A stretch of DNA of 64,000 nt from Pseudomonas sp. BBP2017 (lineage in GTDB: Bacteria > Pseudomonadota > Gammaproteobacteria > Pseudomonadales > Pseudomonadaceae): positions 180,469-244,468 of the forward strand of contig NZ_PVZN01000006.1 of assembly GCF_003024385.1 (NCBI RefSeq), written 5' to 3'. Numbering within the stretch: the stretch's first letter is position 1; every line of letters begins with the position of its first letter. Below are positions 51,886-63,487 of this stretch, one piece after another. The notes below the pieces were generated by a model. It worked only from the letters and a program-made list of their open reading frames with translations, was not told the DNA's origin and did not search any database. Position numbers and translations under genes: made by a program.

Positions 51886-53994
51886 CTACGTGCGCATGCG
51901 GGTGATGCGGATCACCCCGGTCAGGGCGCGCAGTTTCTTGATCACGCGGGCCAGGTGCACGCGGTCGTGCACGCTGACCACCAGTTGGACCACGCTGATG
52001 CGACCATCGCGCTCGTCCATGCTGATTTTTTCGATGTTGCCGTCGGCGGCGTTGACGCTGCTGGCCAGCAGTGCGATCAGGCCGCGTTGGTGCTCCAGCT
52101 CGACGCGCAGTTCGACGTTGAACTCACCGGTGACATCTTTGGCCCAGGACAGCTGCACGCACTTTTCCGGGTTGTGGCGGATTTCACTGATGTTTCGGCA
52201 ATTCTCCAGGTGCACGACCATGCCTTTGCCAGCCGACAGGTGGCCGACAATCGGGTCGCCCGGGATCGGCGTGCAGCATTTCGCATAGCTGAGCACCAGG
52301 CCCTCGGTGCCACGGATCGCCAGCGGACCTTCGGGGCTCGGCAACTGCTCGCCCTCGCTGGACAGCAGGCGGCGAGCGACCACATAGGCCATGCGGTTGC
52401 CCAGGCCGATATCTTCGAGCATGTCCTCGAGTTGCTCCAGGCGGTACTCGCTGAGCATGGCCTGGACGCGCTCCTGGGGAATCTTGTCGAGGGCGCTGTC
52501 GAAGCCATTGAGCACCTTGTTCAGCAGGCGTTCGCCAAGGCTGATGGACTCGGAACGGCGCTGCAGCTTGAGCGCGTGGCGGATGTGCGTGCGGGCCTTG
52601 CCGGTGACCACGAAGTTGAGCCAGGCAGGATTCGGTCGCGCACCCGGTGCGCTGACGATCTCGACCGTCGAGCCGCTCTGCAGCGGTTCGGACAGCGGTG
52701 CCAGACGCCGGTTGATCCGGCAGGCGATACAGCTGTTGCCGACGTCGGTATGCACCGCGTAGGCGAAATCGACCGCCGTGGAGCCTTTGGGCAGCTCCAT
52801 GATGCGGCCTTTGGGCGTGAACACGTAGACCTCGTCCGGGAACAGGTCGATCTTCACGCTTTCGATGAATTCCAGGGAGTTGCCTGCGCGTTGCTGCATT
52901 TCCAGCACGCCTTTGACCCATTGGCGGGCGCGGGCGTGGGTGCCCTTGGGCTGTTCGTCGTCGCTGGACTTGTACAGCCAGTGGGCGGCAATGCCGTTAT
53001 TGGCCATCTCTTCCATTTCGCGGGTGCGAATCTGGATTTCGATAGGCACCCCGTGCATGCCGAACAGCGTGGTATGCAGCGACTGGTAGCCATTGGCCTT
53101 GGGAATTGCGATGTAGTCCTTGAAGCGCCCGGGCAGCGGCTTGTACAGGTTATGCACGGCGCCGAGCACGCGGTAGCAGGTGTCTACCTTGTCGACGATG
53201 ATGCGAAACGCATAGACATCCATGATCTCGTTGAAGGCGCGGCGCTTGCCGCGCATCTTCTTGTAGATGCCATAGAGGTGCTTTTGCCGGCCGCTGACGT
53301 CGCCTTCGATGCCATCGACGGCCAGGCAGTGGGCCAGCGACTCTTCGATCTTGTTGACGATTTCCTTGCGGTTGCCACGGGCGCGCTTGACCGCCTGGTA
53401 GATGCGCGCAGAACGCATCGGGTGCATGGCCTTGAAGCCCAGGTCTTCGAATTCCACGCGCACACTGTGCATCCCCAGACGGTTGGCGATGGGGGCGTAG
53501 ATTTCCAGGGTTTCTTTGGCAATGCGCCGGCGCTTCTCGCCTGACAGCACCTCAAGGGTGCGCATGTTATGCAGGCGGTCGGCCAGTTTGACCAGGATCA
53601 CGCGGATGTCCCGGGCCATGGCCATAGCCATTTTCTGGAAGTTTTCCGCCTGGGCTTCGGCTTTGGTCTCGAAGTTCATCTGGGTCAGTTTGCTGACCCC
53701 ATCGACCAGTTCGGCCACGGTCTCGCCAAATTGCGAGCTGAGGGCTTCCTTGGCGATACCGGTGTCTTCGATCACATCATGAAGCATGGCCGCCATCAGG
53801 CTCTGATGGTCCATGTGCATGTCGGCGAGGATGCTTGCCACCGCCAGCGGATGCGTGACGTAGGCTTCGCCGCTGCGACGGCGTTGGCCATCGTGGGCTT
53901 GTTCGGCGTAGAAGTACGCTCGGCGCACCAGGTTGACCTGGTCAGCGCCGAGGTAGGTCGACAGGCGATCGGCGAGGGCGTCTATGCTCGGCAC
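51886..53994 (-). CDS. spoT: Bifunctional (p)ppGpp synthetase/hydrolase
   Basis: A 702-residue RelA/SpoT homologue. The HD hydrolase domain (about 20-180: HPLAVASILADM, MLHDVIEDT) is intact, so hydrolysis is expected. The synthetase domain (about 230-345: AFRIIVDKVDTCYRVLGAVH, DYIAIPKANGYQSLHTT), TGS (VYVFTPKGRIMELPKGSTAVDFAYAVH) and C-terminal ACT domain follow. It controls the stringent response. It lies downstream of rpoZ. Confidence 0.97.
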   Translation of the reverse strand: MPSIDALADRLSTYLGADQVNLVRRAYFYAEQAHDGQRRRSGEAYVTHPLAVASILADMHMDHQSLMAAMLHDVIEDTGIAKEALSSQFGETVAELVDGVSKLTQMNFETKAEAQAENFQKMAMAMARDIRVILVKLADRLHNMRTLEVLSGEKRRRIAKETLEIYAPIANRLGMHSVRVEFEDLGFKAMHPMRSARIYQAVKRARGNRKEIVNKIEESLAHCLAVDGIEGDVSGRQKHLYGIYKKMRGKRRAFNEIMDVYAFRIIVDKVDTCYRVLGAVHNLYKPLPGRFKDYIAIPKANGYQSLHTTLFGMHGVPIEIQIRTREMEEMANNGIAAHWLYKSSDDEQPKGTHARARQWVKGVLEMQQRAGNSLEFIESVKIDLFPDEVYVFTPKGRIMELPKGSTAVDFAYAVHTDVGNSCIACRINRRLAPLSEPLQSGSTVEIVSAPGARPNPAWLNFVVTGKARTHIRHALKLQRRSESISLGERLLNKVLNGFDSALDKIPQERVQAMLSEYRLEQLEDMLEDIGLGNRMAYVVARRLLSSEGEQLPSPEGPLAIRGTEGLVLSYAKCCTPIPGDPIVGHLSAGKGMVVHLENCRNISEIRHNPEKCVQLSWAKDVTGEFNVELRVELEHQRGLIALLASSVNAADGNIEKISMDERDGRISVVQLVVSVHDRVHLARVIKKLRALTGVIRITRMRT

Positions 53995-54054
53995 AGGATT
54001 ACCTCCTGCCGAGGAAAAGGGACCTGCGCCGTACTGCGTCGACCAGGCATAGGC

Positions 54055-54321
54055 TTAGACCGCCTCGTTGGCCTCTTCCTCACTACCGAAAGCAAAGGCA
54101 GGCTCAACTTCGACAATGGATTCGGCAGCGATGAATTCAGGGGTGCAGATGCCTTCAGCGATTTCGCGCAGGGCAACGACGGTAGGTTTGTCGTTTTCCC
54201 ATGCCACTTTCGGCTCTTTGCCGCCGGTGGCCAGCTGACGGGCACGCTTGGTAGAGAGCATGACCAGCTCAAAACGGTTATCCACGTGTTCTAGGCAGTC
54301 TTCAACGGTTACGCGGGCCAT
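54055..54321 (-). CDS. rpoZ: RNA polymerase omega subunit
   Basis: An 88-residue protein starting [22 protein letters not shown], followed by STKRARQL and [15 protein letters not shown], which fit omega. It stabilises the beta' subunit and mediates ppGpp effects. ATG 54321 was chosen over upstream starts because omega always begins M-ARVTVEDC. The spoT start lies 60 bases downstream. The gmk gene, its usual upstream neighbour, is here 6.7 kb away. Confidence 0.96.
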   Translation of the reverse strand: MARVTVEDCLEHVDNRFELVMLSTKRARQLATGGKEPKVAWENDKPTVVALREIAEGICTPEFIAAESIVEVEPAFAFGSEEEANEAV

Positions 54322-54507
54322 GGTCTTCCTCAAGTAGCAAATGCGGTGTTCAGCCCGAATGGGCGAGCGGACTCGATAGTTTAAAAAATCACCAGCCTTT
54401 AGGGAAGCTTTGATTTCATTTCGGGGCCTTGATGCCTTGACGATAACCACTTCCGGGGCTCTGGCACAACTGTTTGTCGTGTTGTCGGATTAAATGGTGT
54501 CGCGGGG

Positions 54508-55386
54508 CTACTGGCGTCCCAAGGCATCCCGCAGCCGCGGCGTCAGCTCATCGAACAAGGTCTGCACTGAGCGCAAAGCCCGGCAATCCGGGCGGGTCAG
54601 CAGCCAGAGTTCGGTGTCGCAGCCGGGCAGGGCGTCGCTTAACGGCTCGACGCCCGGCAAGGTATGGGCCATGTAATCGGGCAGGGCTGCTACGCCAAGC
54701 CCGGCCGTCACCAACTGAGCAATGGCCGAAATACTGCTGCAGCGATAACGCGGCATGACGCCGGGCAGGTGCTCGCTGCGCCAGACCACAGTGGGGTGGT
54801 CCTGCATGGTGTCGTCCGGGGCGATCCAGGCCAGGCTGGCCGGGGCTTGCTTGAGCTTTTCGCGATACTCCTCACGGCCACAGACCACGTAAGAGGCCGA
54901 GCCCAGGCAGCGGCCGACCAAGTGCTCCGGTGGCGAGTTGGTCAGGCGCAGGGCGAGGTCGGCATCGCGGCGGCTCAGGTTGGCGAAGGTGTTGGAGGTT
55001 GCCAGTTCAAGCGAGAGAGCTGGGTAGGCCGGCATGAATTCCGCCAGTGCCGGCAGCAACAGGCTGTGCAGCACGGCATCGGTACATGTCAGACGAACGG
55101 TGCCGCTGACCACCTGCTCTCCGTGCTCCAGCGCCACCCGTGCCGCATCAAGGGCCTGTTCGGCGCGCTCGGCCTGCTCTGCCAGAGCCTGGGCGGTACC
55201 GGTGGGGATGTAGCCTTTGCGGCTCTTTACGAACAACGCGGTACCGAGGGCAGCTTCCATGCGCCGGATCGAGCGGAACACCGTCGAAACATCAACCCGC
55301 AGCAGCTCTGCGGCCTTTGCCAGTGAACGTCCGCGTACCAGGGCGAGTACCAGTGAGAGGTCGGCGTGACTGATCTGATATTGCAT
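54508..55386 (-). CDS. LysR-family regulator of the gamma-glutamyl polyamine cluster (probable)
   Basis: A 292-residue LysR protein. The N-terminal helix-turn-helix has RSLAKAAELLRVDVSTVFRSIRRMEAALG, and a substrate-binding domain follows (about 90-290). ATG 55386 was chosen because the longer frame adds a non-homologous stretch. It is divergent from the glutamine-synthetase-like gene across 243 bases, so it probably controls that operon. Its VDVSTVFRSI recognition helix is unlike that of the aspA-linked LysR in this window. Confidence 0.87.
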   Translation of the reverse strand: MQYQISHADLSLVLALVRGRSLAKAAELLRVDVSTVFRSIRRMEAALGTALFVKSRKGYIPTGTAQALAEQAERAEQALDAARVALEHGEQVVSGTVRLTCTDAVLHSLLLPALAEFMPAYPALSLELATSNTFANLSRRDADLALRLTNSPPEHLVGRCLGSASYVVCGREEYREKLKQAPASLAWIAPDDTMQDHPTVVWRSEHLPGVMPRYRCSSISAIAQLVTAGLGVAALPDYMAHTLPGVEPLSDALPGCDTELWLLTRPDCRALRSVQTLFDELTPRLRDALGRQ

Positions 55387-55629
55387 GGGTGCACTCTTTG
55401 CTTGCCTAAATGCCAATGTCTGTTGCGCTAGGGCCATTCTATAGTGCGGCAGCAGTCGTGAATCAACTCGTAACGTTGTCAGCATGTGGAACGAAAGTCC
55501 TCAATGACAGCGTTCTGCAGTTCCCCACGATGGGACACTTAAAAGAACAAATGAAACCATCGTCGCTCCCGTTAGCGCCGCAGTACCTCCTCCACAGTCG
55601 TTCGATAAAAAATCAAAGGATGCCTAGCC

Positions 55630-57012
55630 ATGACGTCGGTCTCCCCGCGCGCCATCCCTCTCGACGAGATGGGTGAATTTCTCCAGGCCCACCCTGAGGT
55701 GCAATTTGTCGATCTGCTGATTGCCGACATGAACGGTGTGGTACGCGGCAAGCGCATCGAGCGTGCGAGCCTGGTCAAGGTCTTCGAAAAAGGGATCAAC
55801 CTGCCGGCCTCGCTGTTCGCCCTGGACATCAACGGCTCTACCGTGGAAAGCACCGGCCTGGGCCTGGACATCGGCGACGCCGACCGCATCTGTTTCCCGA
55901 TTCCCGGCACCCTGAGCTACGAGCCCTGGCAGAAGCGTCCTACCGCTCAGTTGCTGATGACCATGCACGAGCTGGACGGCACGCCGTTCTTCGCCGACCC
56001 GCGTGAGGTTCTGCGTGGCGTGGTGGAGAAGTTCGACGCGTTGGGCCTGGATATCTGCGCGGCGTTCGAGCTGGAGTTCTACCTGATCGACCAGGACAAC
56101 CTCAACGGCCGGCCGCAGCCGCCGCGTTCGCCGATCTCCGGCAAGCGCCCGCAGTCGACCCAGGTGTACCTGATTGATGACCTCGACGAGTACGTCGACT
56201 GCCTGCAGGACATGCTTGAAGCGGCGAAAGAGCAGGGCATTCCCGCCGATGCCATCGTCAAGGAAAGCGCGCCAGCGCAGTTCGAAGTCAACCTGCATCA
56301 CGTCGCCGACGCGATAAAGGCCTGTGATTACGCGGTCTTGCTCAAGCGTCTGATCAAGAACATCGCCTACGACCATGAGATGGATTCCACCTTCATGGCC
56401 AAGCCTTACCCAGGTCAGGCAGGCAACGGTCTGCATGTGCATATCTCGTTGCTGGACAGGAAAACCGGCAAGAACATCTTCACCAGTGATGACCCCGAGC
56501 AGAGCGAGACTCTGCGTCACGCCATCGGTGGCGTGCTGGAGACCATGCCGGCGTCGATGGCGTTCCTCTGCCCGAACATCAACTCCTACCGCCGCTTCGG
56601 TGCCCAGTTCTATGTGCCCAACGCGCCAAGCTGGGGCCTGGACAACCGCACTGTGGCGGTCCGCGTGCCGACCGGCAGCAGTGATGCGGTGCGTATCGAG
56701 CACCGTGTGGCCGGCGCCGATGCCAACCCGTACCTGATGATGGCGGCGATCCTGGCCGGTATTCACCACGGCCTGACCAACCAGATCGAGCCGGGTGCGC
56801 CGATTGAAGGCAACTCCTACGAGCAACTGGAGCAGAGCCTGCCGAACAACCTGCGCGATGCGCTGCGTGAGCTCGATGACAGCGAAGTGCTGAACAAATA
56901 CATCAGCCCCGACTACATCGACATTTTTGTCGCCTGCAAGGAAAGCGAAATGGCCGAATTCGAGGTGTCGATTTCCGACCTCGAATACAACTGGTACCTG
57001 CATACCGTGTGA
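55630..57012 (+). CDS. puuA: Gamma-glutamylpolyamine synthetase (glutamine-synthetase fold)
   Basis: A 460-residue glutamine-synthetase-family enzyme. VDLLIADMNGVVRGKR at the N-terminus, AAFELEFYLID (metal-binding Glu), GNGLHVHISLLD and RIEHRVAGADANPYLMMA are present. The short N-terminal domain and the downstream aldehyde dehydrogenase, PuuD-like hydrolase and permease point to gamma-glutamylation of putrescine or another amine rather than glutamine synthesis. The symbol is by similarity of sequence and context. Confidence 0.85.
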   Translation: MTSVSPRAIPLDEMGEFLQAHPEVQFVDLLIADMNGVVRGKRIERASLVKVFEKGINLPASLFALDINGSTVESTGLGLDIGDADRICFPIPGTLSYEPWQKRPTAQLLMTMHELDGTPFFADPREVLRGVVEKFDALGLDICAAFELEFYLIDQDNLNGRPQPPRSPISGKRPQSTQVYLIDDLDEYVDCLQDMLEAAKEQGIPADAIVKESAPAQFEVNLHHVADAIKACDYAVLLKRLIKNIAYDHEMDSTFMAKPYPGQAGNGLHVHISLLDRKTGKNIFTSDDPEQSETLRHAIGGVLETMPASMAFLCPNINSYRRFGAQFYVPNAPSWGLDNRTVAVRVPTGSSDAVRIEHRVAGADANPYLMMAAILAGIHHGLTNQIEPGAPIEGNSYEQLEQSLPNNLRDALRELDDSEVLNKYISPDYIDIFVACKESEMAEFEVSISDLEYNWYLHTV

Positions 57013-57030
57013 TGCCCGGAGTAAACAACA

Positions 57031-58524
57031 ATGACAATTGCACCACGTGAACACTGGGAACAGCTGTTCCAGACCCTGAAGATCGAAGGCCGTGCCTTTG
57101 TTGACGGACAGTATTGCACCAGTGTTGCCGGTGACACTTTCGATTGTTCCAGCCCGGTCGATGGCCGCCAGCTGGCGCAGGTCGCCAGTTGCGACAGTGC
57201 CGACGCCGAGCGCGCCGTGGCCGCAGCCCGGCGCAGCTTTGACAGTGGCGTCTGGGCGCAGCAGGCGCCGATACAACGCAAGCGGGTGCTGATTGCCTTC
57301 GCCGACTTGCTGTTGGCCAACGCCCAAGAGCTGGCGTTGCTGGAAACCCTGGACATGGGCAAGCCGATTGCCGATGCCCTGAGCATTGATATCCCGGCTG
57401 CGGCCAATGCCATTCGCTGGCATGCCGAAGCCATCGACAAGATTTATGACGAAGTTGCTGCAACCGCGTCCGACCAGCTGGGTCTGGTCACCCGCGAGCC
57501 GGTCGGCGTGGTTGCGGCCATTGTTCCGTGGAACTTTCCACTGATGATGGCCTGTTGGAAGCTCGGCCCGGCCTTGGCCACCGGTAACTCGGTGATCCTC
57601 AAACCGTCCGAAAAATCACCGCTGACCGCGATCCGTATCGCCCAGTTAGCGCTCGACGCCGGTATCCCGGCTGGCGTGCTCAACGTTCTTCCCGGATACG
57701 GACACACCGTTGGCAAGGCCCTGGCCCTGCACATGGATGTCGACACCCTGGTGTTCACCGGTTCCACGCGCATTGCCAAGCAGCTGATGGTCTATGCCGG
57801 TGAGTCGAACATGAAGCGGGTCTGGCTGGAAGCCGGCGGCAAGAGCCCGAACATCGTCTTTGCCGACGCCCCTGATCTGCAAGCAGCTGCCGATGTGGCC
57901 GCCGCGGCCATCGCCTTCAACCAGGGCGAGGTGTGCATTGCCGGTTCGCGCCTGCTGGTTGAGCGCAGCATCAAAGAGCGCTTCTTGCCAATGGTGGTCG
58001 AGGCCCTCAAGGCTTGGAAGCCGGGGCACGCTCTGGATCCTGAGACGCGTGTCGGCGCTCTGGTCGACAGCACTCAGCTCGATACCGTGCTCGGCTACAT
58101 CGAGGCCGGCAAAGCGGACGGTGCGACGTTGCTGAGCGGTGGCGAGCGTGTGCTGGAAGACACTTGTGGCGTCTACCTGCAGCCAGCGATTTTCGATGGT
58201 GTGACTAACGCCATGCGCATCGCTCGCGAGGAGATCTTTGGCCCGGTGCTTTCGGTGATCACCTTTGACAGCGCCGAAGAGGCTGTTGCCATTGCCAACG
58301 ACTCACCCTTCGGTCTCGCCGCGGCAGTCTGGACCAGCGACATTTCCCGCGCCCACAAGACTGCTCGCGCCTTGCGTGCTGGCAGCGTCTGGGTCAACCA
58401 GTACGACGGCGGTGACATGACTGCGCCTTTTGGCGGTTTCAAGCAGTCGGGCAATGGTCGCGACAAGTCGTTGCATGCTTTTGACAAATACACCGAACTC
58501 AAGGCGACCTGGATCAAGCTGTAA
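57031..58524 (+). CDS. puuC: Aldehyde dehydrogenase (gamma-glutamyl-aminobutyraldehyde type)
   Basis: A 497-residue NAD(P)-dependent aldehyde dehydrogenase. PWNFPLMMACWK, the Glu motif LEAGGKSPNIV and the catalytic Cys302 in FNQGEVCIAGSR are intact. Its place between puuA and puuD-like genes suggests oxidation of gamma-glutamyl aminoaldehydes. No amine oxidase (PuuB) is encoded in the cluster, so the preceding oxidation step must be encoded elsewhere. Confidence 0.88.
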   Translation: MTIAPREHWEQLFQTLKIEGRAFVDGQYCTSVAGDTFDCSSPVDGRQLAQVASCDSADAERAVAAARRSFDSGVWAQQAPIQRKRVLIAFADLLLANAQELALLETLDMGKPIADALSIDIPAAANAIRWHAEAIDKIYDEVAATASDQLGLVTREPVGVVAAIVPWNFPLMMACWKLGPALATGNSVILKPSEKSPLTAIRIAQLALDAGIPAGVLNVLPGYGHTVGKALALHMDVDTLVFTGSTRIAKQLMVYAGESNMKRVWLEAGGKSPNIVFADAPDLQAAADVAAAAIAFNQGEVCIAGSRLLVERSIKERFLPMVVEALKAWKPGHALDPETRVGALVDSTQLDTVLGYIEAGKADGATLLSGGERVLEDTCGVYLQPAIFDGVTNAMRIAREEIFGPVLSVITFDSAEEAVAIANDSPFGLAAAVWTSDISRAHKTARALRAGSVWVNQYDGGDMTAPFGGFKQSGNGRDKSLHAFDKYTELKATWIKL

Positions 58525-58538
58525 GGGAGGGTGAACCC

Positions 58539-59318
58539 ATGCAAACTACCAATGACCTGCCGCCTTTGATTGGCGTTTCCGCCTGTCGTCAGCAGTTGGG
58601 TAATAATTCGTCGCACACCGTTGGCGACAAGTACGTCGAGGCAGCAGGATTCGCCGGCATTCCTTTGATCCTCCCGGCACGTGCCGAGCCGGTTGATCCC
58701 AAGCGCGTGCTAGAGCGCCTCGATGGCATTCTTTTTACCGGTTCACCTTCAAATGTCGAGCCGCATCATTACAATGGCGCCCCCAGCGTGGAAGGTACGA
58801 AGCACGATGTGTTTCGCGACCGGCTGACCCTGCCGTTGTTGCAGGCCGCCATTGCCACCGGTGTGCCGGTGTTCTGCATCTGCCGTGGATTCCAGGAATT
58901 GAACGTTGCCTTGGGCGGCACCCTGCACCAGCGGGTGCAGGAGCTGCCAGGTTTCCTTGATCACCGCGAGCCGCAGGATGCGCCACTGGAAACGCAATAC
59001 AGTCCACGCCATAGCGTTACCGTACAGCCCGGCGGGCTGTTCGAACGGCTTGGGCTGGAACATAGCTTCATGGTCAATTCGCTTCACAGCCAGGGCATCG
59101 AGCGTCTGGCTGGCGGCCTGCGGGCCGAGGCCCTGGCGCCGGACGGATTGATCGAAGCAGTGTCCATGGAGGACGCCCCGGGCTTTGTGGTCGGTGTGCA
59201 GTGGCACCCCGAATACCGCTTGGCCGAAAACCCGGTTTCGTTGCGTCTGTTCCAGGCGTTTCGTGAGGCATGCCTGGCCCGTGCAAGGGGCGAGCGTCAC
59301 CGGGAGAAGACCCTATGA
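58539..59318 (+). CDS. puuD: Gamma-glutamyl-gamma-aminobutyrate hydrolase
   Basis: A 259-residue class I glutamine-amidotransferase-like hydrolase. The nucleophile is C115 in FCICRGFQELN, and the His-Glu pair is in GVQWHPEY. LFTGSPSNVEPHHY is typical of PuuD. It releases GABA and glutamate from gamma-glutamyl-GABA. It follows the aldehyde dehydrogenase by 14 bases. Confidence 0.9.
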   Translation: MQTTNDLPPLIGVSACRQQLGNNSSHTVGDKYVEAAGFAGIPLILPARAEPVDPKRVLERLDGILFTGSPSNVEPHHYNGAPSVEGTKHDVFRDRLTLPLLQAAIATGVPVFCICRGFQELNVALGGTLHQRVQELPGFLDHREPQDAPLETQYSPRHSVTVQPGGLFERLGLEHSFMVNSLHSQGIERLAGGLRAEALAPDGLIEAVSMEDAPGFVVGVQWHPEYRLAENPVSLRLFQAFREACLARARGERHREKTL

Positions 59319-59429
59319 GGTCATCCGGTTGATCCGGAAATCAAACAACGGCAACAAGTTTCAATGAGTGCAAGCGGACGCGCTGCGGGGCGTCTTGAAA
59401 AACAATAGTAAAAGCGGCGGCAACTACTC

Positions 59430-60980
59430 ATGAGCGAATACGAAGCAGGCCTGTCTCCGGGTATGGGACAGGCTCGCACCCACGAAAACGGTGCATCGAA
59501 AGCATCCAAAGGGCTGGCTGCGGGCCGGCTTGGACTGCTGGCGAGCATTGTTCTGGGTATCTCCACCATTGCACCGGTCTACACCCTCACTGGCGCCCTC
59601 GGCCCAACCGTGCGTGAAGTCGGTGCTCACCTGCCGGCGGTGTTCATCGTCGGTTTCCTGCCGATGCTGCTGGTGGCCCTTGGTTACCGCGAGCTGAACT
59701 CGGCCGAACCTGACAGCGGTACTTCCTTTACCTGGTCGGCGCGGGCATTCGGCCCGATGATTGGCTGGATCGGCGGCTGGGGCCTGGTTACTGCCACCAC
59801 CATTGTGCTGTCCAACCTCGCAGGGGTGGCAGTCGACTTTTTCTATCTGTTTCTCGGGCAGATAACCGGCAACCACGAGGTGGCAGCGCTGGCTGATAAC
59901 CTGCTGATCAACGTCGTCACCTGTTGCGTATTTATCGCCATGGCGGTGTGGATTTGCTGTCGCGGGATCGCCACGACCATGACCGTGCAGTACGCCCTGG
60001 TGGCGTTGCAGTTGGTGGTGTTGGTGGGCTTTGCCATGGCCGCCTTTGGCGAGTCTGCGCCGATGCCGCCGCTGGCGTTCGATTTCGACTGGTTCAACCC
60101 CTTTGGCGTTGAGTCCTTCTCGGCGTTTGCCGCCGGCCTGTCGTTGTCGATTTTCATCTTCTGGGGCTGGGACGTGTGCCTGAGCATCAGTGAAGAGTCA
60201 GTGGGCAGCGGTGACACCCCCGGCCGTGCAGCGACCCTGACGGTGCTGCTGATTCTCGGTCTGTACCTGGTCACGGCGATTGCTACGCTGCAATTTGCCG
60301 GTATCGGTGATGTTGGCCTGGGCCTGAACAACCCGCGTATCCAGGAAAACGTCTTTGCCCACCTGGCAGGTCCGGTCATGGGCCCGCTGGCGATCCTGAT
60401 GTCGATCGCGGTACTGGCCAGTACCGCTGCTTCGCTGCAGTCGACCTTTGTGGCTCCCGCGCGCACCTTGCTGGCCATGGGTTACTACGGCGCGGTGCCG
60501 GAGCGCTTCGCCAACATCTGCCCACGCTCGAAAACCCCGCGATATGCGACGATCTGTGCCGGTGTGGCGGCGGGTGTGTTCTACGTCACCATGCGTACTC
60601 TGAGTGAGAACGTACTGGCCGACACCATCACCGCCCTGGGCATGATGATCTGCTTCTACTACTCGCTGACCGCCTATGCCTGTGTCTGGTACTTCCGCCA
60701 CAGCCTGTTCGACAGTGTGCGTCACTTCCTGATGCGCGGCCTGTGCCCGTTGCTCGGTGGCGGCATTCTCTCGGTGATCTTCCTGCAGACGGCCTACGAC
60801 AGCGCCTCACCGTCGTTTGGCAGCGGCTCGCATGTGGGTGGCTTGGGCTTGGTGTTTGTGATCGCAATGATCATCACGCTGCTGGGACTGGGGCTGATGA
60901 TGCTGTCACGCCTGCGGGCGCCGGCGTTCTTCCTGGGCATGACCCTGCAACGTCACGCGACTGTCTCCAGCCGCCGCTAA
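59430..60980 (+). CDS. APC-family amino acid/polyamine permease
   Basis: A 516-residue, 12- to 14-helix transporter of the amino acid-polyamine-organocation superfamily. The helix-1 breaker region LGISTIAPVYTLTGALGPTV and a TSFTWSARAFGPMIGWIGGWG segment in helix 3 are visible. Its location at the end of the puu-type cluster suggests uptake of putrescine or a related amine. The 111-base gap before it contains no terminator. Confidence 0.88.
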   Translation: MSEYEAGLSPGMGQARTHENGASKASKGLAAGRLGLLASIVLGISTIAPVYTLTGALGPTVREVGAHLPAVFIVGFLPMLLVALGYRELNSAEPDSGTSFTWSARAFGPMIGWIGGWGLVTATTIVLSNLAGVAVDFFYLFLGQITGNHEVAALADNLLINVVTCCVFIAMAVWICCRGIATTMTVQYALVALQLVVLVGFAMAAFGESAPMPPLAFDFDWFNPFGVESFSAFAAGLSLSIFIFWGWDVCLSISEESVGSGDTPGRAATLTVLLILGLYLVTAIATLQFAGIGDVGLGLNNPRIQENVFAHLAGPVMGPLAILMSIAVLASTAASLQSTFVAPARTLLAMGYYGAVPERFANICPRSKTPRYATICAGVAAGVFYVTMRTLSENVLADTITALGMMICFYYSLTAYACVWYFRHSLFDSVRHFLMRGLCPLLGGGILSVIFLQTAYDSASPSFGSGSHVGGLGLVFVIAMIITLLGLGLMMLSRLRAPAFFLGMTLQRHATVSSRR

Positions 60981-60990
60981 GCGGCTGGAG
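60965..60990. repeat. Hairpin spanning the permease stop codon
   Basis: CTCCAGCCGC pairs with GCGGCTGGAG, with the TAA stop in the loop. There is no T-tract. It lies between the convergent permease and gmk genes and may end both transcripts, possibly with Rho. Confidence 0.5.
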
Positions 60991-61001
60991 TGACCGGTTG
61001 C

Positions 61002-62499
<1,498 letters not shown>

Positions 62500-62699
62500 G
62501 GGAAGTACCTCGCAAAAAAGGGTCAAGGAAAAGCCAACCGGCTGCAAAGGCGCTGGATTGTAGCGCAGTGCGGCGCTGGCTCCCAATGCACTGATGTTAC
62601 AAACAGTCAGACACCTCCCGGAAAAAACCGACCAACGCCTCTGGGCCCTCTGTTTCCGGGGCTGCGACAATAGACGTGTCCTCCAGGCCCGGTGCGCTC

Positions 62700-62705
62700 T
62701 ATAAT
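62700..62705 (+). promoter_or_regulatory. -10 element of rph
   Basis: A perfect TATAAT lies 35 bases upstream of the rph ATG. The -35 region is not obvious. Confidence 0.5.
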
Positions 62706-62740
62706 GCTGGGCAGATTCAAACCCAGTACAGGTATCCCAA

Positions 62741-63463
62741 ATGAAACGTCCAAGTGGTCGCGTTGCCGATCAGCTCCGCTCGATCCGCATCACCCGCAAC
62801 TACACCAAACACGCCGAGGGATCAGTACTGGTCGAGTTCGGTGACACCAAAGTCGTTTGCACGGTCAGCGTCGAGAACGGCGTCCCGCGCTTCCTCAAAG
62901 GCCAGGGCCAAGGCTGGTTGACCGCCGAGTACGGCATGCTGCCGCGCTCCACCGGCGAGCGTAACCAGCGCGAAGCCGCGCGTGGCAAGCAGGGTGGTCG
63001 TACCCTCGAAATCCAGCGTCTGATCGGCCGCTCGCTGCGTGCCGCGCTGGACATGAGCAAGCTCGGCGACATCACCCTGTATGTCGACTGCGACGTAATT
63101 CAGGCCGATGGCGGTACCCGTACCGCGTCGATCACCGGCGCCATGGTTGCCCTGGTTGATGCCCTGCGCGTGGTCAAGAAGCGTGGCGGCCTCAAGGGCG
63201 GCGATCCGCTCAAGCACATGATCGCTGCTGTCTCGGTGGGCATGTACCAAGGCGAAGCCGTGCTCGACCTGGACTACCTGGAAGACTCGGCTGCCGAGAC
63301 TGACCTGAACGTGGTCATGACCAGCCAGGGTGGCTTCATCGAAGTCCAGGGCACTGCCGAAGGCGCGCCGTTCCAGCCGCAAGAGCTCAACGCCATGCTG
63401 GCGCTGGCGCAAAAAGGCATGGTTGATCTGTTCGAACTGCAGCAAGCCTCGCTGGCTGACTGA
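62741..63463 (+). CDS. rph: Ribonuclease PH
   Basis: A 240-residue phosphorolytic 3'-5' exoribonuclease that trims tRNA ends. [31 protein letters not shown] and [22 protein letters not shown] are diagnostic. [15 protein letters not shown] carries the catalytic Asp residues. The full length indicates an active enzyme (unlike E. coli K-12). A -10 TATAAT lies at 62700-62705, 35 bases before the ATG. Confidence 0.97.
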   Translation: MKRPSGRVADQLRSIRITRNYTKHAEGSVLVEFGDTKVVCTVSVENGVPRFLKGQGQGWLTAEYGMLPRSTGERNQREAARGKQGGRTLEIQRLIGRSLRAALDMSKLGDITLYVDCDVIQADGGTRTASITGAMVALVDALRVVKKRGGLKGGDPLKHMIAAVSVGMYQGEAVLDLDYLEDSAAETDLNVVMTSQGGFIEVQGTAEGAPFQPQELNAMLALAQKGMVDLFELQQASLAD

Positions 63464-63487
63464 TTTCGACACGGCAAGGAGCAGAAC

